NCBI GenBank assembly: GCA_009801015.1
Contig: VHZZ01000750.1
Span: 46,382 to 68,912 of the forward strand
Direction: 5' to 3'
Length of the DNA: 22,531 bases
DNA from: Silene noctiflora
Lineage: Eukaryota > Streptophyta > Magnoliopsida > Caryophyllales > Caryophyllaceae
Shown here: in pieces, positions 9,139 through 19,792 of the stretch
How the letters are laid out: each line of letters starts with the position of its first letter
How positions within the stretch are numbered: the first letter of the stretch is position 1
Program-made: the position numbers and the translations under genes
Notes under the pieces: model-generated
Told to the model about the DNA's origin: nothing
The model's input: the letters and a program-made list of their open reading frames with translations, nothing else
The model's database searches: none

Positions 9139-10197
9139 TTCTTTTTTTTCATTTTTGGTGTAAATGGAGCCACAATGACGGTTTTTGTGTTGACTGGTTT
9201 CAGACTTTGGTTTACTGGAAATCCTTGTAAACTAATCCATGTATGCACAGTGAACATTTTCTTTCCAGCTGTTGCCTTGTTCAGCCTGTAATGTTGCTCT
9301 ACTTGCTCGGGGTAGTATTCATGACCACGCTCGAAACCCATGTTGACCTGCATTGCGTTTGTTAGTGGTCAAAGAGAGGTGGGAGTGAAATGGGTCAAAG
9401 AGAGGTGGGAGTGAAATGGGTTTCGTTTCTGCAAGAATTGTATAATTGTGATGAAGCGCGCAGGAGAAATTACGTTGCAGCGTAGGAATGCATTGGGTTA
9501 GCCATGTTTATTTTACGGAATGAAGATAGCATCATGAATGAAGCTCAGATTTTCTGCTCCTGTTCAAATGCCAAAACAATGAACCACAAATTCTTGTTTA
9601 GCAGTCATTTCTCATTAGCTCCTTTTATTGTGAAAAAGAATCAGTGAATTATTTAAAGCATAATAACAGTGTTCCCTTATTACCTGCATTTGAAGGCCGC
9701 GATTTTGCCAGTTGCAAATGTTAGTTATCTTAGCTAGTAATGTCATTTCACTATTTCAGGGTGGCACGCAGTGCCTCTGTAAATTTTTTGGAACCTGGAA
9801 AATATAAGCATTGCGCTTGAAGATATTGTGCTAATTTACAGAGTTACCGTGATCCCAATTACTGCGATTAATACACAGGTTAATCAGTGTTGCACAAATT
9901 GGAATCGGTGGCAAAGTATAATAGCAGAATTACACAAGGGCAAAAGAGAGCACAGTAATTACAGTAATACGCTAAATTTCACCAATTTGGGAAGTTATAC
10001 AAGATATCCTCATGTTCAAACAATTGAACATATAAAAGGTATGTATTACAAAAGAATTTAACTACAAACGGATAATCTACTACGGTTTATACAATGGTTA
10101 ATACATGAATAATATGTCCTTAGTCCCAAAATGATTTAGGGTCGCCTGAATAATATAGCCTTCCCTACTTAAACAAAAAAAATAGAAAAAGAATGAC
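9139..10197. other. Intergenic region between convergent kelch genes
   Basis: This holds the 3' untranslated regions of both genes. I see no further gene. A 26-bp unit beginning ggtcaaagagaggtgggagt is duplicated exactly in tandem at 9367-9418. Open frames at 9012-9353 (minus) and 9828-10061 (plus) have no protein-family character. Confidence 0.6.
9367..9418. repeat. Tandem duplication, 26 bp x 2
   Basis: Two exact adjacent copies about 230 bp downstream of the F-box/kelch stop codon, probably in or just after its 3' untranslated region. The identity of the copies suggests a recent event. Confidence 0.9.
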
Positions 10198-13100
10198 CTA
10201 GAAGCTTAGTTTTGTTCTCCACATTTCTCCGAGAACTTTTCTTGGGGCTGGATCATCAGGTCCTTTGTCCCGCTGACCAGATGTGAAATACAACCAGCCA
10301 TTCCAGTATCCAACTAATGTTGTTTTAACACGGTACGGAAGTTGACCAATAACCGACCATTTCTGTAAACGCCCATGAAATGAAACAAGGACACGAGCAA
10401 CAATGGTGTCAAAATGTGGAGAACTTGCTAGTTTCCATAGTAATACAGAAGGAAAAGCGAGGGGAGGGAATTGACGATGGGGATAGGGAACGGGGAGAAG
10501 GGTCACCAAATCCTTCCAAAAATGGAAAGATTTGTAAAAGGAAAACCATGTCTTGCTATTAGTTGATGGCTCCTTGGACAAGTTTACTTAAGCAACACGA
10601 CATATGTGAGACCCAAAAACTTCCCCTCCCTTGCCTCGTTTCTTCTTTTACTGTCCATACGATGGTCTAATCACTCCCTTTTCATTGGTTTCCTTCTTTT
10701 CATCAAAACAAACTTCTAAAGCCAGCATTGATTAACAATATGAAACAATCAGAAAACTCAAGTAATGAAAAACCAGGAAGATGGCAAAACTTACCATTGT
10801 GTCTAAATCAAAACGGAAAATCTCTCTATTTAGGATCATCTTTTTCGTGACTGGATGTTTGTCGGTTGTGCCTCCAACAAGAATGATAGAATGATTCACT
10901 AAAGCCCAAGCAAACTCTATGTGAGAATCGGGTTTTGGCATGGGAGGTAGGCTCTTCCACTTCATATCATCATCCAGCATAAAAACATCAGCATATACAA
11001 CCTGTTAGGCAAACATTTTACCTTATCAGAAGTTCAGAACCCATCTCTCCTCGAAAAATATGCAAGTCATGATTTATCATAACATCATACAAAAAGCAGA
11101 AAACACAGATACAAATAAAATGGCTTGCAAGAAAATGTGCATTAACTTGAACAGTCCGCAAAAATCTCTTTTAAATACGGCATATACAACAAACTAGTTA
11201 AGAATCTACTGATACGTACCCTAAGCCAGAATACTAGGCATGTCTCTTCACACTATTTCCAACAATAATCTAAACATGTTCACAATTCAATTCAAATCTT
11301 AATAAATATAGCTGCGTAGTTTTATAGAATTATTCAATGTATTATGAGAGAAATATAGAGTTTTATTGAGTAGGAAACTAGAAATCCAACCAAGTAATTA
11401 GTTACGTCACAAAATATATAAATACTAACTAACCTCATTTCTTCGGGAACACTTAAAGATGGGTGACCCAGGTTTGGCCATGAAGTCGCCTTCCTGACCG
11501 CCAATAACCATTAGCCTATCATCAGCCACAACACAAGCTCTGACAAGAAAGGGTCACAGGATAATTATATTAGGAACATAAAAAGTGGAGGAATCTGATT
11601 AGTATTACTTGAGTGCGGAATACAAAATGCCTCAATGACAGCAACATTACGTAAGTATCACAAAGACAACAATAACAACATCAAATAAGGGTCAGGCTTA
11701 TGCAACGTTACTCCGCTGCTGAAAATTTTGGATGATCCATTATGAAAGGTGAGTCTCCTGTGAAGCGGTCTGCGGACTTATAAAAACTTAGTGCAAGACC
11801 ACGTCACACACTAAATGGTCACTTATAGTCGTCATATACTAACTCAAAGTGTCACAGACAATATTAAAGGTCACGAATCTTTGTTTCTTCACAGTTAGCA
11901 GCTGAAGTATTATGAGTGTTTAGCTCTATTGAATGATCACTTAACTAAAGCATGTTGATATAAAAACCTAACTCACATTGGTTTTTGAAAGAAAACAAAT
12001 GCTTTTTGGATGATTACTCTATAAGCGGCGGTGCAAGTTAACGCTATGTTTGCTATTACAAGCGTGAATTAACAAAACACAGGCTTTAAAACCTGTGAGG
12101 TCCCCCACGGGGAATGGGGACTTCAGATCGCCACTTCTTTTCCAATGGTTTGCCATCCTTCACAGCCAGACTCCAGTGATCTACTTCGGGTGTATATCGA
12201 TTCATACCACTGCCTCCCATGACATGGAGCCTTCCTCTCCAAAGCTGGGTAGCTGGTGCATACCTAAATTGAATCAGAGTTACAGATCACGAAGCTTTCC
12301 AAAAGCAAAACTGACATATCTTGTAAACTTCACCCAGCACGAAAAATGCATTCTATTTTGGAATAAATAGTTGATGTATCATGTATGCATTAATGTTGTG
12401 CATGATTTAATCATAAAACATTTGGAATAACAGGTATTTTAGCATCACTTTATATCTCAAAGCCCGATAAAAATACATAAAACTACGGCTAAATGACTAT
12501 CTTACACCATAGCAAAATTAGTCCTGGAATATCAGAACAAAATTTTACCTAGCAGCTGGTAACGGTGGCAGGTCATTCCACTGCTTAGTTTCAGTGTCCA
12601 GCACAAATGTATGAGCAGTAGCCCCTCTGCATTGCGGGCCATATTGACCATTGACTATATATATATACCTTCCATCTGTTACCATCCCTAAATGAGAATG
12701 AGCCATCTCCTTTGGCATGTCAAACTTTCCTCCCCAAGTGTTGTCAGTAAAATTGTAAATATCAACATGAGAATGCACCTGTGAAAGACATCAACAAGTA
12801 AGGATGGATAGTGTCGTAGTGATCATAGATAGAAACATTGGAGAAAAAGGTTACAAAAGGTGTTCCTGACTTCTCCTTCTCCACTCTGCATCTTTGAACC
12901 TAGTTCTCGAAAATGAAGACTACAGGCCAAAATATGAACTCTATAATGGGACTGCGGGAAATTCTTTACCAATGTATATAATTTTTGTGGAGGTAAGTTC
13001 TCAGAGTCTGTTGGCTATAAAACTCTGATAAACTGGCAGCTACGAAAGGATTACTCAACAATGAGAGATACAATCACGGAGAATGCAAATATGTGACATA

Positions 13101-15718
13101 ACTGATAACATGAAAAGCAAAATTCCCTGCAGCCATAGCTCAAATTATACTCCCTCCGTCCCGATCATTTGTTTAGCTTTGGTTTTGGTAGAGAGACCAA
13201 GGAGGGAGGAGGGATCGTTTATGGTTGTAATTAATGAATGACAAGTGGACAATAGGGCAATTGGTTGATAAAATTCCTCATCAAAAACCTTTCCAATATA
13301 GAAAGGTAAACAAATGAATGAGGCAGCCTAAAATGGAATAGGTAAACAAATGACTTGGACGGAGGGAGTACATTTTAATCATGCGTACGTATGTCTAAGA
13401 TCATGACACAATGTTATTAGTTGGATGGAGAGGCTGTCATCATTCCATATGAATGCACATATATGATATTTGGGCCGTTTTCTGCAGTGTAGGTCTTAAT
13501 AGCTTCTAACATACAGTACAATTTAGATCGTCCTTATTTCCTAAGGGTCTGTTTGGATAGCAAAAGTGGAGGGAAAGGGAGGGGAGGGGGAAGGAGGGAA
13601 GGGAAAGGGAGAGAAGGGAAGAGGAGAGGGAATGGAGCGTGAGTGTTTGGATACAATTTCCCTCCAAATCTTGTCTATTGTGGAGAGATTTTGATTAGGC
13701 ATGAAGGAGGGAAATTGGATCCCTCCAAATCTCTCCCCTTCCATTTCCTTTCACCCTCATTTGCTATCCAAACAAAGGATTTTAAATCCCCTACTCTCCC
13801 TCCCTTTCTTTTCTCTCCAAATCCCCCAATCCAAACATACCCTAAGAGTCTGAAGAGCTTGTAATCCAAATTGGAATGAGAGTTAGTTGAAGAATTCAAC
13901 AGATAAGTTAAACCCAATTGCAGTTAAGGTAAATTACTATCCTGGAAAAGCTAAGGTAATAACTGATATATATTGGAACAACACAATCTGATGAGAATGG
14001 CCTGGGACTCTGGGAGTCACCAGAGTCTAATATGAAACCAAGTCGATAAGAACGGAAAATAAATAATACTCAGTTACAAAGTTTTCATAGTTAATGGATC
14101 CATAATGGCAAATTGCAATACATACTCACATAATTGATGGTACCATATCCAGCAAAGACAAAGAAAAGATCTTTTATTTGTAAAGCAGCCCCATCTAAAC
14201 GTGGCACGGGAGCTGCTGCCATCTTTTCCCAATGTAATTCTGGTGCTGGCAAGTCAGCAAACGTCGCAGAAAGAATTCTTCCTTGAACTTCATGAATTTT
14301 AGGATCTTTGCCCTTAACCTGCAGTGATCAAATCAACCACACCTATTAAGATCAGTTTTACCCAAAAAATAACTTTTTCCACGATGATTAATCATATCAG
14401 ATCTCCTACCTTCCCATTTATATTTAGATCCATTACCTAACTTATGGGTAGCCATTTGAGGCAGTTACCTCATTTTCTTACAAACGAACCCTACTTGAAT
14501 GTGCCCTATCTATATACCGTGAAACATTAAGAAGTGTTAGACTACGTCTCTCTCTTTAATACAACTCAACCGCCATCAGATTCATGCACATTGCTAGCAA
14601 GGCCAACGATATCATAAACTTGCGAAATCCCTCCCACACCAAACCATAATTTAAATCAGGACAACCGAGAAAAATGAAAAAATAAGAAGCAACTCTTTTG
14701 TCGAGCACCTCCTCCTACTTAAGCTAACAGCTTCAAAGAAGCTTCTCAATAAGGTGTAATGGAGTCAAAAGGCTAACATTATATTTTGGTGTCAAATGCG
14801 CCATGAGGGTAGTACAATATCGGGGGATTCAAACTTGAGCCCTACTGTCCAAATAACGCCATCTTAACCACTACACTAACACATCTTCGGCAGTCAAAAA
14901 GCTTACATTGTGAACGCATTTAGATAGAAAGCCGATAGACAGTAAACAAATCCTTCCATTACCAAAACATTATAGCAATGTGCAACGAAAGTCATAGCTA
15001 AAATGCAACAATTCTTAGTAAAACCAGCTAATTTCAACAGAGCATCACCAAAAAAACACCCTCCGTTTATTTGCTACCACTACATATGCGCCAATTCTAT
15101 TCATCTGGATTCACTACATTTCCTTTTACAGAAAGACGGTACCTTTGAAACCGAGGGACACAAACTTGAGAGTTTGAGACCTACTGTCCAAATAACGTCA
15201 TCTTAACCACTAGACTAACATATCTTTGGTGGTCAAAATGCTTACATTGTGAATGCATTTAGATAGAAAGCCGATAGGCAGCATATAAATCCTTCCAACA
15301 CCGAAAAATAATAGCAATGTGCATCGAAAATTACACCTAAAATGCAACAATTCTTACTAAAACCAGCTAATTTCATCAGGGCATCACCTCATTTGGATTC
15401 ACTACATTTCCTTCTAAAGAAAGACGATACCTTCAAAACCGTCAATGATTTGGGGTCGGCTAACATGAATCATAATTCGAAACCGTCAAATAAAAACATA
15501 AACAAGCAACAAGTGGGACCCACCTGAGGAAGGGAAGTAGGATTAAGGTACGGCAAAGTATTGGTGACGTAACGAAAAGCGGAGATAGAGGATGATGACG
15601 AAGCCCATATGACGTCGGCGATGATGGCAGCACCGACAAAAAATATTAAGGAAAGGATTACTACTAGGTTAATCGACCAAGTTGTGTGTTTCTGTTGATT
15701 TTGTCTTCCAAAGCGCAT
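10198..15718 (-). CDS. Membrane-anchored kelch-repeat protein (At3g27220-like)
   Basis: Seven exons with GT-AG introns and consistent phases: 15718-15524, 14318-14130, 12778-12549, 12263-12093, 11539-11434, 11001-10795 and 10362-10198, giving 420 residues. The N-terminus has a short basic segment and one hydrophobic helix (about residues 14-38, INLVVILSLIFFVGAAIIAD), so it is predicted to be a type II membrane protein, perhaps of the Golgi or endomembranes. The rest is a kelch/galactose-oxidase-like beta-propeller with blade motifs LFFVFAGYG, RYIYIVNGQYG, RLHVMGGSG, RLMVIGGQEG, IILVGGTTD and WLYFTSGQRD. The C-terminus (PAPRKVLGEMWRTKL) is typical of the plant family of Arabidopsis At3g27220 and At1g51540, which from memory is about 415-430 residues. 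No catalytic function is established for it, and the galactose oxidase label refers to fold only. The start is the ATG preceding the signal anchor. Confidence 0.93.
13150..13368. mobile_element. Stowaway MITE in kelch intron 2 (219 bp)
   Basis: The ends CTCCCTCCGTCCCGATCATT and, inverted, aaatgacttggacggaggga define it, with TA duplications at 13148-13149 and 13369-13370. The second inner block tttgtttag / gtaaacaaatg is also inverted. It is non-coding and belongs to the same broad group as the copy at 6208-6297. Confidence 0.9.
13545..13842. mobile_element. Tourist (PIF/Harbinger) MITE in kelch intron 2 (298 bp)
   Basis: The left end GGGTCTGTTTGGATAGC and right end ATCCAAACATACCC are inverted, and TAA flanks both sides (13542-13544 and 13843-13845). 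The GGG..TGTTTGG end and the TWA target are hallmarks of Tourist elements. The interior is a purine-rich left half (gggaggggaggggg) and a pyrimidine-rich right half that pair with each other. Open frames across it on both strands are by-products of that composition. Confidence 0.88.
14770..14890 (-). mobile_element. tRNA-like SINE fragment in kelch intron 1
   Basis: On the minus strand a box A-like TTAGTGTAGTGGTTA (complement of 14865-14879) and a box B-like GTTTGAATCC (complement of 14825-14834) stand 30 bases apart, as in tRNA-derived SINEs. The limits are approximate, and a related box A (TTAGTCTAGTGGTTAAGA) recurs in the duplicated block downstream. It has the same orientation as the host gene. 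No full cloverleaf can be drawn, so it is not a tRNA gene. Confidence 0.5.
14841..15442. repeat. Tandem duplication of about 300 bp in kelch intron 1
   Basis: The block from 14841 (cctactgtccaaataacg...) to about 15157 recurs from 15180 to about 15442 with a period of 339 bp. Shared markers include gcatttagatagaaagccga, aaaatgcaacaattctta and ggattcactacatttccttc. The second unit lacks about 51 bp present in the first (roughly 15052-15102). Both units start with the same SINE box A region. The copies differ at many sites, so the event is not recent. The open frames at 15003 and 15342 that both begin MQQFL are the duplicated DNA, not genes. Confidence 0.85.
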
Positions 15719-16276
15719 TGTAATTTTGATCGATTAATTTGGGGATTTTAAATTAGGGTTTGAGAGGGAATTGAATTGGGGAGAGTGATGATGAAGACAT
15801 GAAGTAGATTAGATCCCGGCAGTGACTGAGCTATGGAGTAAGGCTGTACGGGGAAACATTACATTTAATCACTCACTTAGTTGAGAAATGAGTCGGAATT
15901 TGGATTCTCTCTATTTCTTTTAATAAAGGTCGAGATTTTATAACGATCCAATCTAACGATTGTAATTGAATTAATGTTTAAAATTTGAATGCTTAATAAC
16001 AAAATATTTAAATTTATCTTATGTCGAAAGCGTATGTATCGAATAAGCTCAAGATTATTTGACGGTAGATAAGTTAAGTAGCTTGTTTAAAGAGAATTTT
16101 TTTTTTAAATACAAAATCGTCAGTACGATCATCAACTATAATACGAGTATAATTTAATAAATTGTCTCACTTTTTCCTTTACCTTTTGTTTTAATGGTGC
16201 ATAAAAATAGCCGCTAGTTAAAACAATGACCTCTATTAAAATGTCACCCCATTTATTGTGGAAATAGGCAAAATCC
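15719..16276. other. Promoter/5' leader of the membrane kelch gene and intergenic DNA
   Basis: The first 150 bp or so upstream of the kelch start (15719-15870) are less AT-rich and probably hold the 5' leader and core promoter, read on the minus strand. The remainder is AT-rich with nothing recognisable. Confidence 0.4.
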
Positions 16277-16285
16277 ACATATCCG

Positions 16286-16632
16286 GAGAAAAATGAATAT
16301 ACATCGGATGTATTACGTCAGATTTTACTTGTTTTTGAGCATATGTGTATTTTTTCTGAACTTATTACCTCTAATTTTATTTGTTTTTGAGCATGTTTAT
16401 ATTTTTTCTGAGCTTATTAAAGTTTATAGGTTACATTTTAAATTTTTTTCCGTCAAAAATCAAATTTAACTAAGTTTTTATGTAATATTTTTGAGCTTAA
16501 TTTTTTAGTAAATGAACACAAAAACTTTATAGTAAAACTCATAATTTTTAAAATAAAACTCAAAAACTTTATTATAATGCTCAAAAACTATAAAACTGGT
16601 GGTAGTACATCAGATGTATAATCCTCTTACTG
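16286..16632. mobile_element. Non-autonomous Mutator-like MITE, copy 2
   Basis: This 347-bp element is the inverted homologue of 2756-3129 and is flanked by an exact 9-bp direct repeat acatatccg (16277-16285 and 16633-16641). The imperfect terminal inverted repeats (about 30 bp) centre on tatacatcggatgtattac and, at the other end, gtagtacatcagatgtata. A 9-bp target duplication with longish imperfect terminal repeats points to the Mutator superfamily. It is non-coding. The subterminal tandem block (tttttgagcat...tttttctga.cttatta) is present twice here too. Confidence 0.8.
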
Positions 16633-16641
16633 ACATATCCG

Positions 16642-17440
16642 TTACAAACCTTCAAAGAACTGATTAAGTACTTTTTTAAGCATTCGATAGACAAAAATTT
16701 AAATATTATAGTTATAGTTATTCTTTTGTATGACCGTCTTACACGTAATTTTATAAGACAAATCTATTAAAAAAAATAATTCATTATTCATTTAGATAAA
16801 AAGTTGGTTATTCAAAATAATTAAAAAAAAAACAATCAGTGGAATATTTCACTTAATATGGAAAAAAATGAGTTGATATTTATAATCTCATGTTTTATCA
16901 TTTGATTCTTTCTTTGTTCAACGGATTAATTTCAGAATAAGCAAATTACAAAAACAGATTATAAATTTCAGATTTTATCAGAAAGTTTGACTAGCATATT
17001 ATAATTAGCATAACTAATGATTAGCAATTATTATTTTTCTTTGTAAAATGGAGTAAAATTTCCTATTTTAGAATATGTTAACCAATATGCTGGGGGTAAG
17101 TAGCATATTGTTTCAATATATTGTTTACCAAACAGTAAAATTAACATATTGATTGGTCAAACATGCTAAAACCCTTAAACATGATAAAAATTGGTCAATA
17201 TGCCCTTTACCAAAGATTCGTTAATGTATACACGTTACAAAAACCGTTTTACATCTTGTGAAATGCTGACTTACACAAAAATTTATATAAATTTAACCCA
17301 AAAATGAAGAATTGCCAAATTATAACCGTCTTTAACTGTCAAACAACGATTATTTTACCCACTTACTAAAAATGGAAATTAACCTCGCGAATTTCCCGCC
17401 GTAAATAACTACCTTCTCATTTACCAAACCAATCCTCTCC
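16642..17440. other. AT-rich intergenic DNA
   Basis: No gene is recognisable. The stretch 17075-17215 repeats the motifs accaatatg / ggtcaatatg and tttaccaaa in both orientations and may be a decayed small transposon, but I cannot set its ends. Confidence 0.45.
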
Positions 17441-17441
17441 C

Positions 17442-17450
17442 TATATATTT
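17442..17450 (+). promoter_or_regulatory. Probable TATA box
   Basis: The sequence tatatattt stands about 105 bp before the start codon at 17556. It is followed by a C-rich, then CTC-repeat leader (cctcctcctcatcctcctcc) typical of plant 5' untranslated regions. The spacing would allow transcription to begin near 17475-17485. Confidence 0.5.
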
Positions 17451-17555
17451 ACTCCCCAAACCTCATCACATCTCACCCCAAATTTCCTCCTCCTCATCCT
17501 CCTCCTCGAAATCGTCTCCCGATACCACGGTGGCTGGATCGGGCTAATCATAATC

Positions 17556-18182
17556 ATGGCTAGACCCTTGTCCACCACCGTTCTCCGCCAGCTCACCCAC
17601 CTATCCTCCTCCACCCGCCGTCAGTATTCGTCAAAATCGACAGTAGCAGTGGCGAAGCTGGAGGAGGTGGTACATAATGTAGTGGTCAAGGATTCGAAGC
17701 CTGATTGGCTTCCTTTAGTCCCTGGTGGGTCCTTTTGGGTCCCACCCTCGACCGTCGCTCGTGGGGTTGATAAGGTGGTTGCGGATTTGGTTAAAGAGGA
17801 GAGGGAGATTGTGAGGAAGGATGGTCGGTGTTGGCCTTCGTCTACCCAGTTTTTTAAAGGTTCTGAAATTTCTCATTTTCTTAACATCGGGTTTTCTAAT
17901 GCGTGTCTACTATCTAATTTAATTTATTTAGAAGGTGTTTTTAAAGGGTACTTGATTTAAATGAAAGCGGTTTTACAAATAAGACCTGAATTTGAATTTA
18001 GGAAAATTGAGAAAGATATAATAAATTCAGGGTAATTACCGGACTTATACCGGTTGGTGAAGTTAAATTCATGCTGATGAATACATCTAATGAAAATTTT
18101 TACTGCAGGGTTGACGCAATCACCGTTGGAGGGCGAAATGACTTCTAAATACTCGAACTCATCCGAGGAGGAGGACAGCTAA
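17556..18182 (+). CDS. Small protein with mitochondrial-type presequence, two exons
   Basis: Exons are 17556-17859 and 18109-18182. The intron is 249 bp, GT-AG, phase 1, and the product has 125 residues. The first 30 or so residues are rich in Ser, Thr and Arg with no acidic residue (MARPLSTTVLRQL, then SSSTRRQYSSKSTV), which suggests mitochondrial import. The central part has a PDWLPLVPGGSFWVPPS motif, which I believe is shared by a family of small uncharacterised plant proteins, followed by a charged stretch (VVADLVKEEREIVRKDGR). The second exon encodes a short tail ending in an acidic SSEEEDS. No catalytic motif is visible and I cannot name a function. Reading straight through the donor would instead give a 134-residue variant with an unlike hydrophobic tail, less likely than splicing. 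Confidence 0.8.
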
Positions 18183-18886
18183 ATTTGCTTAGTCACAGAA
18201 TATAGAACTACAAGGTTAGTTACAGGCAATGCCTTTGTTTGCATAAATTACAGGTCCGGTAAGGTTGCGTACATGGAACAACTTTACCCTGTCACGGAAG
18301 AGAGATTGAGGCATCGACGATGGTAATTGAAAACGTGTCGTCAGTTTAAATACTTGTTGGTTGAGTTTGATTGCGATTTGCGACGACAGGTTTCCATCAT
18401 GTGTAAATTATTTGTCAAATTGGTGGGATTCTGTACAGAGGTGTACCCAGGTATACAGGATTGAGATGTTTGTTGCTAACATTGCCTGGCAGAAAGAAGG
18501 TGACGCCGGAGCGACTCGGTTATTCAGAACATCTGAACATCACATTTAGTCAGAAGATATACACTGATTGTAACATATTTGTATCAAAACAGTTTGTGCA
18601 TAATCATTGTGTAACGTAATGTTCTTGATTCTTGTATATCGAAATCATTCTCTTTGCTGTAAATCATTGAAATGCCACGAAATCTATGCATGATCAATAC
18701 AATGTACTCCCTCCGTTCCAAACATTTTGACTAAAATATCGTTTTCTACTCTCATGTTCCAAACATGTCAGCTACAATGGCATCACAAGCATTACTCACC
18801 AAAATTCTTAATTTTCTTCGACTCCAGGACGACTATAAGTTGGTGACGAACCATTTTAACAGCACCGTACCTAAACAAGAAAAAAG
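18183..18886. other. 3' flank between a plus-strand and a minus-strand gene
   Basis: This probably contains the 3' untranslated region of the 17556 gene. The stretch ggtaaggttgcgtacatgg (from about 18258) resembles a phrase common in plant dispersed repeats. The 62-codon open frame at 18361-18549 has no family character. Confidence 0.45.
18707..18790. mobile_element. Truncated Stowaway end
   Basis: A TA dinucleotide (18705-18706) is followed by CTCCCTCCGTTCCAAACATT, the canonical Stowaway terminus, but no inverse partner (...ggagggag) follows within several hundred bases. The phrase gttccaaacat recurs at 18756-18766. The right limit is arbitrary. Confidence 0.5.
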
Positions 18887-19792
18887 CTAACTTTGATGTA
18901 GTCTGGATGAAGAATTGTGATTCCACCAACAGCAATGGCAGCATCTAAGCAGAAACCACTCCAGCCTGCAATATCATTGTTGTAGAAGCAATTATAGTTG
19001 CTGTCAGTTCAGAACTGCCGGAGTTAACGCCGTTCAACATGAGTCTAGGGGGTTCGGAAATTGATAGTTCGTATATTTGTCCATTTTTATGGAAAAAAGT
19101 TCGACATTTTTGACAAGAATCGATTCAATAATATTAATCGAGCCCACAATGGAGCTCCATCAGAACAAGACGGAGAAGGATCGTACGAGGAGTGAGATTT
19201 GTACTTGAAACATGTGTTATTTCGACACTTCACTCCGTTAATTTCCTAAAAGAGATTTGTCTACTGCACACTCATCCCATGTCAACAGAAAGGAAGTTTC
19301 AGTATCATCACCTTCTTGACAAAAACTAATAAAAGACCGTTGTATGGGTCACTTCGTGTTCAAAAAACGGTCTCACACGAAACTAATTACCCATTTTCCT
19401 GTTTGTCTATATTAATGAGGTTTCCTTCCTATGGTTAGTCGAACCACTAGCTGTCGAAATCAGCTACTGTAATATTTCTGCTTACAATCAAACAGAAATT
19501 TAGACGAAAACACTGTTTATCAAAAATAATGAACTTACAGTTCCTTGAGACAAGAGCTTCGATAATTTGGATTATCCGTGGGCTGAAACCGCTCCATGGA
19601 GAAGCTTGATGGGGCAGACAAACTTTTCGACAGAGAAAATTTGTGGGAATGTAGTAAATAGAGATTCTTAGATGGTGATGGCGGGGGTGATATCGACATA
19701 GATGGAGAAAAAGAGTAGATTTCATTATCAGGTCCAATGCTGACAGGAAGTGGGGATGAAGACCTGGTCGACGAGATTTCCTCGCCATTCAT
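18887..19792 (-). CDS. Tentative Ser-rich 110-residue protein, two exons
   Basis: I do not recognise this gene. The model is 19792-19539 plus 18965-18887 with a 573-bp intron; donor GTAAGT and acceptor TTGCAG are both good and the phase agrees. Residues 1-60 are Ser- and Pro-rich (SSTRSSSPLPVSI, SISPPPSPSK, SLSKSLSAPSSFS). The end is a hydrophobic, cysteine-rich tail (LKELLEWFLLRCCHCCWW) followed by a polar tip, which could anchor to membranes through acylated cysteines, but that is inference. A second frame, starting four bases later at 19788, is also open across the same splice and would give 114 residues ending at 18871. The Ser/Pro composition favours the first. Confidence 0.42.

Noticed and set aside
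10362..10581. Extension of the last kelch exon upstream to an ATG at 10581
   Set aside because: Homology begins exactly at the ACAG acceptor (KWSVIGQLPYRV); the upstream residues are translated intron.
12095..12370. 91-codon plus-strand open frame
   Set aside because: It is the antisense of kelch exon 4 and neighbouring intron.
13541..13917. Three overlapping Pro/Ser/Phe-rich open frames on both strands
   Set aside because: All lie in the Tourist MITE, whose purine and pyrimidine halves lack stop codons in several frames.
15003..15527. A pair of similar small proteins starting MQQFL
   Set aside because: They are translations of the tandem intronic duplication; similarity follows from the DNA and there is no coding constraint (a 51-bp deletion and many changes without regard to codons).
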